NCBI GenBank assembly: GCA_900618425.1
Contig: UZAN01042855.1
Coordinates: 2,463-43,744 of the forward strand
DNA from: Echinostoma caproni
Taxonomy: Eukaryota > Platyhelminthes > Trematoda > Plagiorchiida > Echinostomatidae
Length of the DNA: 41,282 bases
Direction: 5' to 3'
Shown here piece after piece: positions 20,820 through 31,429 of the stretch. Within the stretch, counting starts at the first letter, position 1; each line of letters opens with the position of its first letter. The notes beneath the pieces are model-generated. The model saw nothing but the letters and a program-made list of their open reading frames with translations, did no database searches and was not told where the DNA came from. The translations under genes and the position numbers were made by a program.

Positions 20820-21180
20820 TATTTTCTCTCGTTTTGCCTTTCGATTATACTTACTACGCTCTTATGGTTCATATAGCTGTCCGGCCTGCATTATCCGGGA
20901 GCGGTTCCGGTTACTGTATGCCGATTACCCATTTGAAGTCGCCGGGGTTATATTCCAGTCACTACCGGTGCATGAGAAGAGATATGATTATGTTATACCA
21001 AATAATGCAAAACACAATCTATCCGTGTCACCCGGTTCTGAAATTATCACCCAGCGTTCATATTAGAGGACATCTGTTCAAGCTAGTGATCTCAAAATGC
21101 CGATTCAAATGCACCAAGCATTGATTCTTTCAAACTAAGACTCGATGAGACAGCAGCAGCATCACACCTTACACTTCAAG
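20820..21180 (+). mobile_element. CR1-like LINE C-terminal fragment
   Basis: A plus frame from 20834 reads RRDMIMLYQIMQNTIYPCHP, then VHIRGHLFKLVISKCRFK, followed after a gap by SIDSFKLRLDETAAASH near 21122-21172. This is the RGDLI to carboxyl-end part of the CR1-like RT. The preceding 100 bases carry a weak version of the upstream block. It is a second 3' fragment in tandem with the one at 20340-20530. Confidence 0.75.
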
Positions 21181-21354
21181 GCAAGTGAAGCTGCGTGCAG
21201 CAATGAAAGAATCCCCTATCATGTGACATTTTACACGCGGATCTGTATATATCGGTGTCTTTAACCACCACACGAACCCAATCAGACGAGAAAAGAAGGA
21301 GCTTCTATTTAACCGCCGGGTTAAGCTCATTCGTTGGTTCTCACTCGGAAGTCC

Positions 21355-21450
21355 TAAAACACACATTTATGAGGACATCCGTTTAAACTGGTACATCAGA
21401 CACCTCGGCTAGACTACACGGAACTCTCCCTCTTTCGTTCCAGGTATTTT
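21355..21450 (+). mobile_element. short CR1-like LINE fragment
   Basis: Reads THLRGHPFKLVHQTPRLDYT, the same RGH-FKL block seen in the neighbouring copies, then decays. Third fragment in one kilobase. Confidence 0.6.
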
Positions 21451-21459
21451 GCTCCAACC

Positions 21460-24400
21460 ACTGGGGCTGATTGAAGCAATAAATACGTNAAATACGTGAA
21501 TGTTCAGCACCTGTCAGTCTACGTGGATAGTGATTATTTAATGTGTGCGAAAGCTAGTTAGTGGGTGGGTAAAGATCCGGTGGGATTCAGTGAGTGGCAG
21601 TTTTGTAAACTACCCATTGGGAAAGTTTCATTATGAATTCAGTTTTTTTGCCTATTGTCTTGTTGGAGTGCTACGGGGCTCAGCTAGTAAAAATCTTTCC
21701 AATCAGAATGTTCTACATAAATCGATGTGTATCTCTCTCTGTGTGTGTGTGCATGAATATGGATATGGAAACTAAAATTACCAGGAATAAACAAATTCAT
21801 CTCATAATTTGGGCTGAAATGTTTTGCACATTGTGTAGTAGAGAAGCACCTCACATCGGGGAGTTTCAAAACTCAAGTACAAGTAACTTCCACATAAAAT
21901 CTGTTCATAGACCGTCATGTGAATGATCGTGAATAGAAACATTCCACTTTCGAGGAAAACGTTTGATTTCGAGGATACAAAATACACGTATCTTAGCTGG
22001 AAAGCTAAACAACCTTAGAAGACGGCATAAGTCTTGAAAAAGGTTCAAAATCAAATTCCATTCAGGTACTTTCATAGGCAACTGTGTGCATGCACACAAT
22101 AGTGAGTAACCAGTGTCTCCCGTATCGCCGCGGGCGAGTCCGACTCCAAGGGCTGATTATCCTCGCAAAGGGTAAACAGATGACGTTTCGAAACGGAAAC
22201 CACTCAAAAGAGTAGGCTCATAAATGAATAGAACAGAGGTTTCAAATCACATATAACTATCTATCATTTTTCCTATGAACAACTGAAATATGTTCTATCT
22301 CAGTGATTATCCATTAACTGTAGATACAATCACTCCACTCTTTCCTAAGAGAATGGAATTACTGGTGCTACCTATATGTGGTTAGTTTTGTCGGTGTTGT
22401 CTGCCTTTAAGGTATATAGTGACAAACGACTATCAAGCTAGAAGGAAACGTTTTCGGTGTTGCACAAAATGGTTTGGTAATAAGAGCAAAATGCATGCTC
22501 GAAGCCACATGTTTCTTCCACCGGCCGTGAGATTCAACCTGTTCTCTGTTCCTTTGAACAATCCTATCCAAACAATGCTTTCTTACTGTTCGAATTCTTT
22601 TTTAAAAAAATAATCTCTCCCGCGAGAGTTGGGGCTTCATCATTTGGTCAATGTGCATCAATCGTTTGTTTTAACGGAGACACGCTGTTCATCCAAGTTC
22701 TTGACCAATTCAGGCCAAATGGGATAAGGAGATGCTATTCTGTTTTCCATTGAGGGCAGCTTTGCTTACTGCTTATAACTTATAACTTCTTATAACTTCT
22801 CTTTATTGGGAGATATAATCATATAAACGATGCTCGGGCAAATTGGAAGCCGACAGTCAAAGAGCTGTTTTTCAGCACACGGATTACGCGGAAACAGATC
22901 ATTCAAAGTGATGAGTGGATGTCGTCAACTTTGTGACCACCATCATCACCACAATCCTTGAGATTCTTTAATTTCGTTTATTTCTGGCTGAAATGCTCTT
23001 CTCTTGGATGAACAAGAAATATGTACACTTGACCTCTGTCCCACTGAGATTGCAAACCATTGTTGAATGAAAAAAATGGAGTACATCAAAACGGTTTTGC
23101 AGTGCAGTGAACATTTTGGACATGCATTCCTATTTTTCTATCTTTAGGACCTTGTTGTATTCGCTAAATGTATTCAGCCTCAAATGGGGGAACGACGCTT
23201 CATCATCTTTATATCACTTGATTCCAAAATGTTTTAAATGTAATCTGGTTTCAACCTGTAAAAATGGAAGATGAATTCAACAGTTGAACATGTTCTACTC
23301 CCTCTCAAAGCCTACTTTTTGTTCGTCTCGTTAATTTTATTTTACTCATTGTTGTGACGATTTAGGAATCCATCCCTGCAATACGAATTATCTATCCATA
23401 TAGTGGTGGACATACGGTTTAATGAATTCAAATCATCTGAAGCAAAACGATGATAACTCGTGGCGGTTTTTTTATTCAAAAATGTGTTTTTTTTCGACCA
23501 TCGTTTATTTCGAAAACCTTTCTAATATGGTTCGAAAGTGTTCCTGTTTCTGGGCAGCGACTGGCTTCGCATCAAGTTGAGTAGTGTTCTCGTATCCTAT
23601 CCGTATTGTTCTATTTCCCTTCGAGATGTATGTTTCTCGTTCAACTCCACTGTTCGCCCCAGGTTTCCCTGGGTTTTTTTTCGTGTTACCAAGGTTGCTC
23701 CCCTTGATGCGAATTTCGACCAGCTAAGTTGGACATTTTTGGGAAGTTTTCTCGACCTATTTGATGCTTTAATGATTCTTTTTTCTGGTAGTCTACTTTA
23801 TGTCTCACTTTAGTCAGTTTCTATAATCGTGATGAGGACATTTGTGTTCCTATGGAAACAGAAGAATTTTTGCGCACGTTCACGTGTGTCGGGAATCAAA
23901 AACCGAGAAACCGAGAAGGTTTGAGGCGTTTCAAAATGCTTTTTTGTTTTATATGTTCATGCAATTTTGTTGAGCAAAAATGCAAAGTTTAAGGGATAAT
24001 CGGAGCGTAAGCATTGCTCAGGAATATCTCATCTCGTCTAGTCAAATACTACAAGACATTTTCCGTGGGATCTATGTTTTTCAATTTCACAAAATACCTT
24101 ACAGCATGGTTCAGTTGTTTCAACGAGTTAGTATTAGGAAAACAAATGGTACATTATTGCTCATATTTCATACAAATCTTTTGATTAACTAATGCAAAAT
24201 GATCGATAAAGCAGTTTCGCGTAGAACTCTGAATCATTTGAGAAGATAATTTTTTTCTAGTCAGGACATCCAGATGTACGTATTGCTAAACGGCAGTGAT
24301 AGCTAAAGCAAGTTCCTCAAGTCTTGATCGCGACTCGTGGATGTTATTGCAAACAATTCACCGGCAGTGGGTATTTGATGAAAAATGTGAGCTGATTATA

Positions 24401-24595
24401 TTTAATCAACGGCAATAGCTAAGTATGCTTGTCAACTGGTCCAATGGACAGATTGATGGTGTTAGAACATTTATAACAGTTCTGAAACGATCCGTTTCAT
24501 TCATCTCTTTCAAGCGAGTAGATTCACTATTAACTAGTCCACATGAAGGTTACTGCCAGCAAATACCGAATTCCTCCGTACTAAGACATCCATGA
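21460..24595. other. long stretch without supported genes
   Basis: Contains an N at 21489 flanked by an 8-base duplication, a short (GT)n run near 21741-21753, and a short tandem TTATAACTTCT repeat near 22776-22800. A 91-codon plus frame at 23538-23813 (hydrophobic, many Phe) has no splice borders or motif and is left out. Otherwise AT-rich with nothing recognised. Confidence 0.45.
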
Positions 24596-24599
24596 TTAG

Positions 24600-24740
24600 C
24601 CATTTCTATTTCACCGGTTCACCCCCAGCAATTGGCAATTTGTTTGCAAACATTTCATCGCACCAGCCGAGGTGACATCATCACCGGTGCTTGTGAAGTA
24701 TCAGTGTTCTATATGTATCCATACGTTTGTGCATGCAGTC
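24600..24740 (-). repeat. PLE 3' flank block, second copy at 16.7 kb
   Basis: The stretch 24632-24700 matches 16667-16730 with indels and substitutions, in the same orientation. It sits about 170 bases 3' (on the minus strand) of the GIY-YIG relic ending at 24907, so it most likely belongs to that element's 3' untranslated end. Confidence 0.6.
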
Positions 24741-24906
24741 TTCTCCATCGACACTATTTTTGTCCTTTGTACTCACCATGTTCAACTCGATTCTCCGCTG
24801 AGCTGATGCGAAGAGGGGGGAGACGGAGAGCATAGGAGTTATCTTTTCGCCCTGATTGTGGCTTCGGTCCGTTTTCCGGTGACGGTGTGATCTGTTTTCG
24901 GTTGCG

Positions 24907-25404
24907 TCATTTGATCCTTGAGTTGCATTGTTGTGTGCACGTGATCCAGCCCGATTTACCCGTTCGAAGTTTTCTTCCAGTTTGTGCGATATAGTGCTTT
25001 GGGCAGTTCTTGCAGTTTATTTTGCAGATAACACTGCTCTTGTCCTTCTCCATTGTTCTCTCTTTTGTTTTTGACAGAAGGCTTCTTAAACAGGCGATCG
25101 GTTTGTGCGCGACTTGGATTCCATATGATCTGAGCGGTCTTTCTATCATTTCCGAAACGTCTTTGATGTGCGGCAGGATCGGTCTTGTTCCCGACTCTCC
25201 GTTAGTTGTTTCCTCATTTCTTTGAGCCAGATTTGATTTGATGATGTTGCGGGTGTAGCCGTTGTGATTGTGAGAAGGTATCTGTCTTCTTGAGTAAATC
25301 GGTGCTACAGTGCGTTTGGATTCTTCCGAACAAGGTTCATTCGTACTGCATCTTTTGTGACTGTGTGGATGATTACCTTTGTGTGTGTAAATGAAACCCT
25401 CCAT
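24907..25404 (-). pseudogene. PLE GIY-YIG endonuclease relic with upstream linker
   Basis: An uninterrupted minus frame of 165 codons. Residues 70-110 carry the PLE linker (LPHIKDVSEMIERPLRSYGI, QVAHKPIACLRSLLSK) and residues 121-146 the nuclease signature KSSVICKINCKNCP then HYIAQTGRKLR. The canonical GIY and YIG tripeptides have become VIC and YIA, so an essential tyrosine and glycine appear lost. The frame then loses homology and stops. No RT domain is found upstream within 1 kb, so the copy is 5'-truncated. It belongs to a different PLE lineage from the one at 0.4-1.5 kb, judged by the cysteine pair CKNCP. It lies inside the presumed intron of the acidic coiled-coil gene, in the same orientation. 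Confidence 0.8.
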
Positions 25405-25409
25405 ATATG

Positions 25410-26432
25410 TTGATTATAACCGAGTTAGAATACACTGGATTAGCGTTGAGAGACGAACTAAGAAATAAACCCGCGAATCTTTGAATTCATTCATTATGGT
25501 ACGCAAAGAGAACTGAGTAACCCTAAATGAGGTTTCGTCGGAACCGTCGTGAAAATCGATGCGCGATTGGCGCCTAAAAGTTGTAAATTAGTTCACGTAG
25601 TTGACTGGTTCGTCTGCAGTGATTCACAAAATCGAGCTTAATGCATCACTGTAAATATTCGAATAGTAACACAGAAGTAAATTGTTACTTGCGAGGAACA
25701 AAGAAACCACAATAGATCAAATTTATACAATTCTCTCTAAAACTGCTATTTTTAACCTCATTTACAACTTGACACCGTCAGAAATTTTCAGTCATGAATT
25801 CCATCTCACACTCAGTATGGTGCAATATAATGGAACGTTTACCACCGCGGGAGGGTTTTCACGCTCTTAACGCCAAAGTTCGCTTATTGCTCCCGATTCG
25901 AAATATCTCTTTTCCCTGACGTTGAATTTCAATGAGTAATTCGGTGCATTTCTTTTTAGCTCTAGATTGTGGTCACGTGTTCAGTCATTTATAGACTGTC
26001 CCATGTTGCCTTCCGGCTGTCTGGTCCACGTCTAATGGATTACAGTGTCGTGTAACAGCATGTTGGTTCTGTTAATCTATTTCATCATAAGGACAGTGAA
26101 TAGGCTGAATGACTTTCACACAATGGTCAGGGAAAAAATCGATAAAACTTTGAAAACCGATAGGAACATCGGATGCAGTACAATATCCGATTACTAAGTG
26201 ATGCGCTCTCCAGTGACAATTGTTCACTTATATGCGTATACTAATAAATCTCATCAGGAGAGTTTGCATCTTATAAAAAAGAAAAAACATTTTGAAACGA
26301 TGACATTCAAACACGCCAACAAGATACCCACAGTCAGGTCCCGGGGATCTGTAATTCGGTGTATAGTAAATATAGCCATACAATTTTTTTTATTGAGACT
26401 CACTATGGCTAAACCCGTTTGGTATGACTCAC
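25410..26432 (-). other. presumed intron 2 of the acidic coiled-coil gene
   Basis: The intron starts at 26432 with the donor GTGAGT. No exon-like sequence was seen on the minus strand up to the PLE relic, and small plus frames here have no support. How far the intron extends is unknown; the best next-exon candidate is at 15742. Confidence 0.45.
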
Positions 26433-26885
26433 CGGTCGTGTGAATAGAGGTAGGATAGGTTAATTGCAAGGCTGTTCCACCGGCCTGATACGGTTGCCCG
26501 CCCGGTTTGTGCGCTTCTTTATATTCTTCCATAAATTTCACCAGTGTTTCCAGAATACGCGAGTGTTCTTTTTGTGTAGCACAAACCTCGTGGAGTAAGG
26601 ATGCGTTCGGATTGGTCTGATTCACCTCANACTTGAGTCATTCGGTGATTTTTGTTCTACATCTGGTTCAGAGCGTTTCGGTTCCGTAGTCGTGTTTGTC
26701 AAATCCTCATCCTGCTTCTCATTCAATTTGGAATTAATCTGGTCCATCAATAATTTAATATCCCTCAATGATTGCTCCATGGCTGGCAGCTTTTCCTCCG
26801 TCAACCCTCGCAGTGTATCCTTGACTGCATTCAAGTCGGACTGTTTTGCGAATTCTTCGTCAGTCGGTTTGGAATTTTTCCTTTC
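26433..26885 (-). CDS. acidic coiled-coil protein gene, exon 2 (frame interrupted at an N)
   Basis: Continues exon 1 in phase 0 after a 49 bp intron whose acceptor is GGCGATAG. It reads ERKNSKPTDEEFAKQSDLNA, then VKDTLRGLTEEKLPAMEQSL and RDIKLLMDQINSKLNEKQDE, a heptad-like, probably coiled-coil helix, then a polar segment. At N 26630 the frame breaks: read literally a TGA follows at once, but the next frame stays open (NQTNPNASLLHEVCATQKEH, SRILETLVKFMEEYKEAHK) down to a consensus donor G/GTGAGT at 26432. The N therefore probably hides missing bases (two plus a multiple of three). If the N is truly one base, the protein would end there at about 178 residues. No named family is recognised. The exon ends with one base of a split codon. 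Confidence 0.72.
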
Positions 26886-26934
26886 CTATCGCCAATGAGT
26901 AGACAACATTCTTTTGTAATTTACATTTACTTAC

Positions 26935-27207
26935 ATTTGAAGTGCTTGCCTTCTGAGGTTGTTTGATCAAAGACTTTTTACGATTTCCTTTTGATTCAGC
27001 TGATGCTCCTCTTGATGGCTTCTTCACAGGTTCTTCTTCACTTTCTTCCTCGGAATCCTCTTCCTCCGATTCTTCTTCGGAGTCCTCCTCACTCTCATCA
27101 TCGTTGTCGTCATCATCATCTTCTGAACTCTCGTCCTCATCGTCGTCATCGTCTTCAGAATCTGATTTAACCTCCCTCTTTTTCGGCGCTGGTTTGCGTC
27201 CAGCCAT
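26935..27207 (-). CDS. acidic coiled-coil protein gene, exon 1 with start codon
   Basis: ATG at 27207-27205 in a favourable context (CACCGGATGG). The exon codes for 91 residues: a basic start (MAGRKPAPKKREVK), then about 45 residues made almost wholly of Asp, Glu and Ser (positions 15-60), then a Lys/Ser-rich tail (KKPSRGASAESKGNRKKSLI). It ends in phase 0 at a consensus donor AAT/GTAAGT at 26934. Acidic-Ser tracts beside basic patches are common in nuclear, nucleolar and chromatin proteins and are likely casein kinase 2 targets; a nuclear role is inference. The following intron (26934-26886) is only 49 bp, typical of 5' introns in flukes. The 5' untranslated part and promoter were not identified. 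An antisense frame of 91 codons (Ser-rich) is a mirror of the acidic tract. Confidence 0.82.
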
Positions 27208-27221
27208 CCGGTGTTTCTACC

Positions 27222-27791
27222 GTGAGCCGGCGATCTGAACAGTACAACCTTCTGTTAGAGACGGATGTGATAACAAAATTTCCCACGTCAGACCAGTTAG
27301 GTGAGTACCCACAGACGGCTGTGGTAGCCACACATGAAAACACCTACACACAGAGAGAGAAAACGACGTTCACGTTTGCATCGGGGCAAACTATTGGTCT
27401 GATTGTTTTGTTCAACACTGGTACACTCGCCAATACAATGACCGTTTCCATGGTAATAAAAGGACTGTTGTTATTCTTCCATTTGTTCATGTATTCATTC
27501 CACATGGCGAATTTCTATTTCATCTGTCTCGGTCGGGTTCAAACTTGTGTGTGTGTGCTTGTGTGGGCAACCGGAGGCTTTGATGTAGTCATGTTATTTC
27601 GTGGACCAATTCGTCACCTATTTGATCATTCATACCCGGGGCAGTCATGGAGTCTAGCTGATACAAGTGACAAACATCTTAATGTCCTTCATCACCGTTC
27701 AGGTGAGATATACCAATTCTCCACCCCACCCCGACGCCCATCCACCGTTCCCCAAGTTCAGAAAAAAAGAAAAATGAATCAAAAGATATAG
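27222..27791 (+). CDS. 189-codon open frame, divergent from the acidic gene, unrecognised
   Basis: Starts 14 bases from the ATG of the acidic gene on the opposite strand, so it overlaps that gene's presumed 5' end and promoter. It has a polar start, a hydrophobic middle (LLLFFHLFMYSFHMANFYFI, a possible membrane helix) and a basic end (VQKKRKMNQKI). It is the longest N-free frame in the window, yet about one such frame is expected by chance in 41 kb at this base composition. No homologue is recognised and no Kozak or poly(A) signal is persuasive. It could be a small membrane protein or spurious. Confidence 0.22.
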   Translation: MSRRSEQYNLLLETDVITKFPTSDQLGEYPQTAVVATHENTYTQREKTTFTFASGQTIGLIVLFNTGTLANTMTVSMVIKGLLLFFHLFMYSFHMANFYFICLGRVQTCVCVLVWATGGFDVVMLFRGPIRHLFDHSYPGQSWSLADTSDKHLNVLHHRSGEIYQFSTPPRRPSTVPQVQKKRKMNQKI

Positions 27792-27799
27792 ATATAGAT

Positions 27800-30700
27800 T
27801 GTATCTCCTTTTGAGATGCTTCCAAATACCGATTAAAACATGCATGGACCAATCGTATAATTCAGGTATAGTAATTTAAAACGATTATGTGTACAGCAGC
27901 TTTAATTTTCTGGACTCTTGTACAAACCTATATTTTTACAAAACATCGATGCTCAAGTGAAAAAAACAAAACAAAATACACTAAGAAATATCAGATAATA
28001 ACCAGCAATAATTAGTGATTTCTTTTTGTACCATTGTGTTGATAGTTGAGGGTTAACAAAATCCACAACCTTCATGTGGCATTAAACGCTTGATCAAAAT
28101 GAAAAGTCCTTTTTCTCGTTGGCCAATTTCGAACGTCGTATGCATTAGTGCTATTGTTCGGATTCAGATGGAACAACTATTCCGAACGCGGTAACTTTCT
28201 ACTGAGCTCTTGTGATATGGGAGAGCTTGAACTGTGCGACTGTCGGCAATTCAGTTTCATCCTCAATTGCGAACCGCAGCGGGTGTTCAATCCCTCTTTG
28301 GCACCGAAACATATTCGATAGTTCTATGGACATACATACTACGTGTCATCAGCCGGATTCAGTAGGTACCTCAGGGGCTTAAATTTGGCCAGGTTCAACT
28401 GAACGCTAAACAGCATGAGAAAGAGAGAACGAAAGCGTTCCACACTGACCGACTCGATTACGGAACCTAAATCGCACAACTTCAAACTGGCGAACTGAAA
28501 TAGAACTAAGTATTTTCACAAAGTCAGGAAGCTTCGCCCATTTTTGAATTTTGTGAGTTTACGAACTGTTTATTCGCTCTGCATGGCACTTACATTTTCG
28601 CTTGTTTTTTTCCATACGAATTCCGTCACCTGTTAGTAAATGTTCAAAAGGCACAACACGAACTCTCTATCCGGTCCTGTTATCACACGATCAGGTTTGC
28701 CGTCAAAAATAAAGGGCATTAATCTTCTCTTGGTTTCAGTTAGGAAAATATTCATTTACAGATTTTAATACAGAGACGGTTTTATTGTCCAATCCTGTGT
28801 ATACTATGAATAGACAATTGTCAAATACCCCAATTGTATGAAATATTGTAAAAAAAACGAACCCGTGGACAGCCACAGGGTGGGACAGAGCACGTGAACC
28901 GGACACAGTATACGGAGGAGTAGACGTCCACAGAAACGCCGGAAGCAGCCGATTAGAGTAAACCGGACAATCCGTAAAAGAAGTATCGACAACCATCAGA
29001 GATAGGCCCAGAACGTCATTGTCTGGCAGTGTGTTGTGACTGACTTAACGCGACAGTTCTAGCCGTGCGGAATATCACATTTTGTACGAAGTGTGCAATT
29101 AGTGCCGAACTGCATCAGACACGATGTGAAACAGCCACCCCGTTGAAAACGTATTTTAATCATCAGACAATACGCATCTGATTGTGCATTTCACCAGTGT
29201 CCCGAACACATTGTCTCTGTCGAACAATCGTTGTCCACGATTCGACACAGAACTTCCGCTTGGAAAGTGGACGTGTACACACGAAACGGGATATCATTAA
29301 CATATACAAGAATCGTCCAGCCAAAACGAAATTTCAATATAAACATGAAACATGGGAAAACGTACTCGAATTGTTCCACTACCTTTGACACAAATTGTCT
29401 CGGTGCAGTTTGGCAGCAAGATCTTCGGAATAAGAGTTCGCACATCTCAGATTCAGTGCGGTGGGGTTACCGTTAGTTAACGGGGGGTGATTATATTGCA
29501 TTACATTACGTTGTTACCCAAATGTCCGATGTCTATGTTATGTAAACACAGACTAACTTTTTTACCACTTTTAAATCTCATGTAAACCAATGATTAGTTT
29601 CCATCGCTTGGTCTAAGACTGATTACATAAACGTACTCTAACAAGATGATTGTTAGTTGATGTTCGAATAACTCAAAAATACGTCATATATGGATATATA
29701 CATATATATAATGAATATATATTGAATAAAACATGTGCAAAAAAGGAACGGAAAGACTTGATCCACTTCTGTGTGGTGGAACAATTGGACAGCTGAACTA
29801 GGTTGTTCGGGTTGAGGTTAACTTAGGGTAGATAACAAAAAATGATATGGAATTGAACCGGGTTCAAATCACGTGCTGAATGGGGTGGAAGCAGCTGGAG
29901 CAAAGAATAGTTGCATCGCAAATGATCTGGAAAACACAGTTGCGATTTGGAACAGTGAAAAATTGTAGCTTCTCAAAATGGCAAACTTTGTGATCTTCAA
30001 GGTCTTGTGAAGAGAAGCTTTGGGCGTGTCCACAAGGGGACCAAAGTCTAACAAATTCCGGTGTAATAACACTGGATGGTAGTTTCTTCCCCGGGAAGAC
30101 CACGGTGTTTCGGGACATGTTCACTCATTTCGTTTAATGGACGCCATTCTGTCTTTCCGATGTGCCTCTGACCGCCGGTACACTAAAATCAGCAGGTACA
30201 GTTGGAGTTAAAATTAACGTCTTCTCGGCCCAGATCCCAGACCAAAATCACAACACTCATTTGTCCACAATCACCACCACCAGCACTACCTTGTTCCAGT
30301 GACTCAATTCAACGCCCGTGTTTTTTTTTGGTTGATACGATTATATAGACCGGCTCGTCGAGTTGAATGATGGCACACAAAATTGATGGCCAATAGCAAA
30401 TCTGCCTACATACATCTTATTTTGTGGATGAAATGGATCACGAGTAAAGGATGTTTCATCGAATATGAATGCGTTGAAATCCGGAAGAGGACAGAGACCA
30501 ATCAAAGGACTGCCGCATATCACACAGAGAACTGGGTAAGTGAGACGGTGGTGGCGGGACCTGTACCGCCCGCTCACCACTCAGAATAAGATAAATTCCA
30601 AATGGCTGACACTTACACATTAAGGTCCAAACACGTACAATGAGCCAATAAACATAACGTATTCATTGATGTTACTATATATTTAAAATCAAAGAAAATC

Positions 30701-31425
30701 TCAATTACTTCGAGATATTTATTAACTTTTGAATGATGAAGATGAAATTATTGTCCATAATCCCAACTTCCATTACCCATTTGAAACTTTTGCCACACGC
30801 TTTCAAATGTTCTTGTTGTCGTTGTTTTTGTGGACCAGATGTATTGCTCTCCTCTCCAAGTACCCACGGCTTAATGATCCTGTGTGGAGAGTATAGGTAG
30901 ATGAAATTTCTGACGGTAAGCTGCACATAATGGTCAGTCTAAGTGCCAATTGGGTCACCCGGATAAACAGTACGAAATATAGAGAATAAAACAAACATAC
31001 AGATTTGAAACTGGTCCGTCCCAGAGATAGACAAATCAAGAAATAAAACGTTTTGAGAGAATCTAGGTAGTTTGGACATAAAATGAAGCTGTGTTTGGAA
31101 CCAGATGTTTTGGGATCATACAGAGCCCGCAGTCACAGCATCTAAATCTTTTGATTAGACGCTGTTTAATAATGATTGATCAATTAGTTTGGTTTCTACT
31201 CTGTAATATCCAAAATCACATTATTCCATTCACCATGGTACGACGTCTTATTTGACAGTGAACAAAGTAGCAATGGATGTTTTTGCTTGCAACATCACAG
31301 CATCTTAGAAAAAGAATTGATTGCAGATCTCTTTGTTATCTGAGCACTGAGGATGAGTTTTTTTAACTAACCATCAACCGGGAGGTCAAGAACAAACCTC
31401 AAGTAAACAAAAACAGGAAGCAACC
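27800..31425. other. long stretch without a supported gene
   Basis: Several open frames occur on both strands. The one at 30341-30580 is ambiguous: the plus strand has an ATG frame ending at a perfect donor GTAAGT (30535; TAAYHTENW just before it), while the minus strand has an acceptor-like CACTTACCCAG there followed by an open frame (DFNAFIFDETSFTRD). Neither could be decided. AT-rich simple sequence occurs at 29690-29725. No repeat from elsewhere in the window recurs here. Confidence 0.4.
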
Positions 31426-31429
31426 CAGC

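Noticed and set aside
23538..23813. 91-codon hydrophobic plus frame
   Set aside because: No splice sites, no family resemblance, T-rich composition explains the Phe/Leu content.
26963..27238. Ser-rich plus frame of 91 codons
   Set aside because: Exact antisense mirror of the Asp/Glu tract of the acidic gene; GAT/GAA repeats read as serine on the other strand.
29864..30124. 86-codon minus frame
   Set aside because: Two overlapping minus frames are both open, neither with a motif or clear splice sites.
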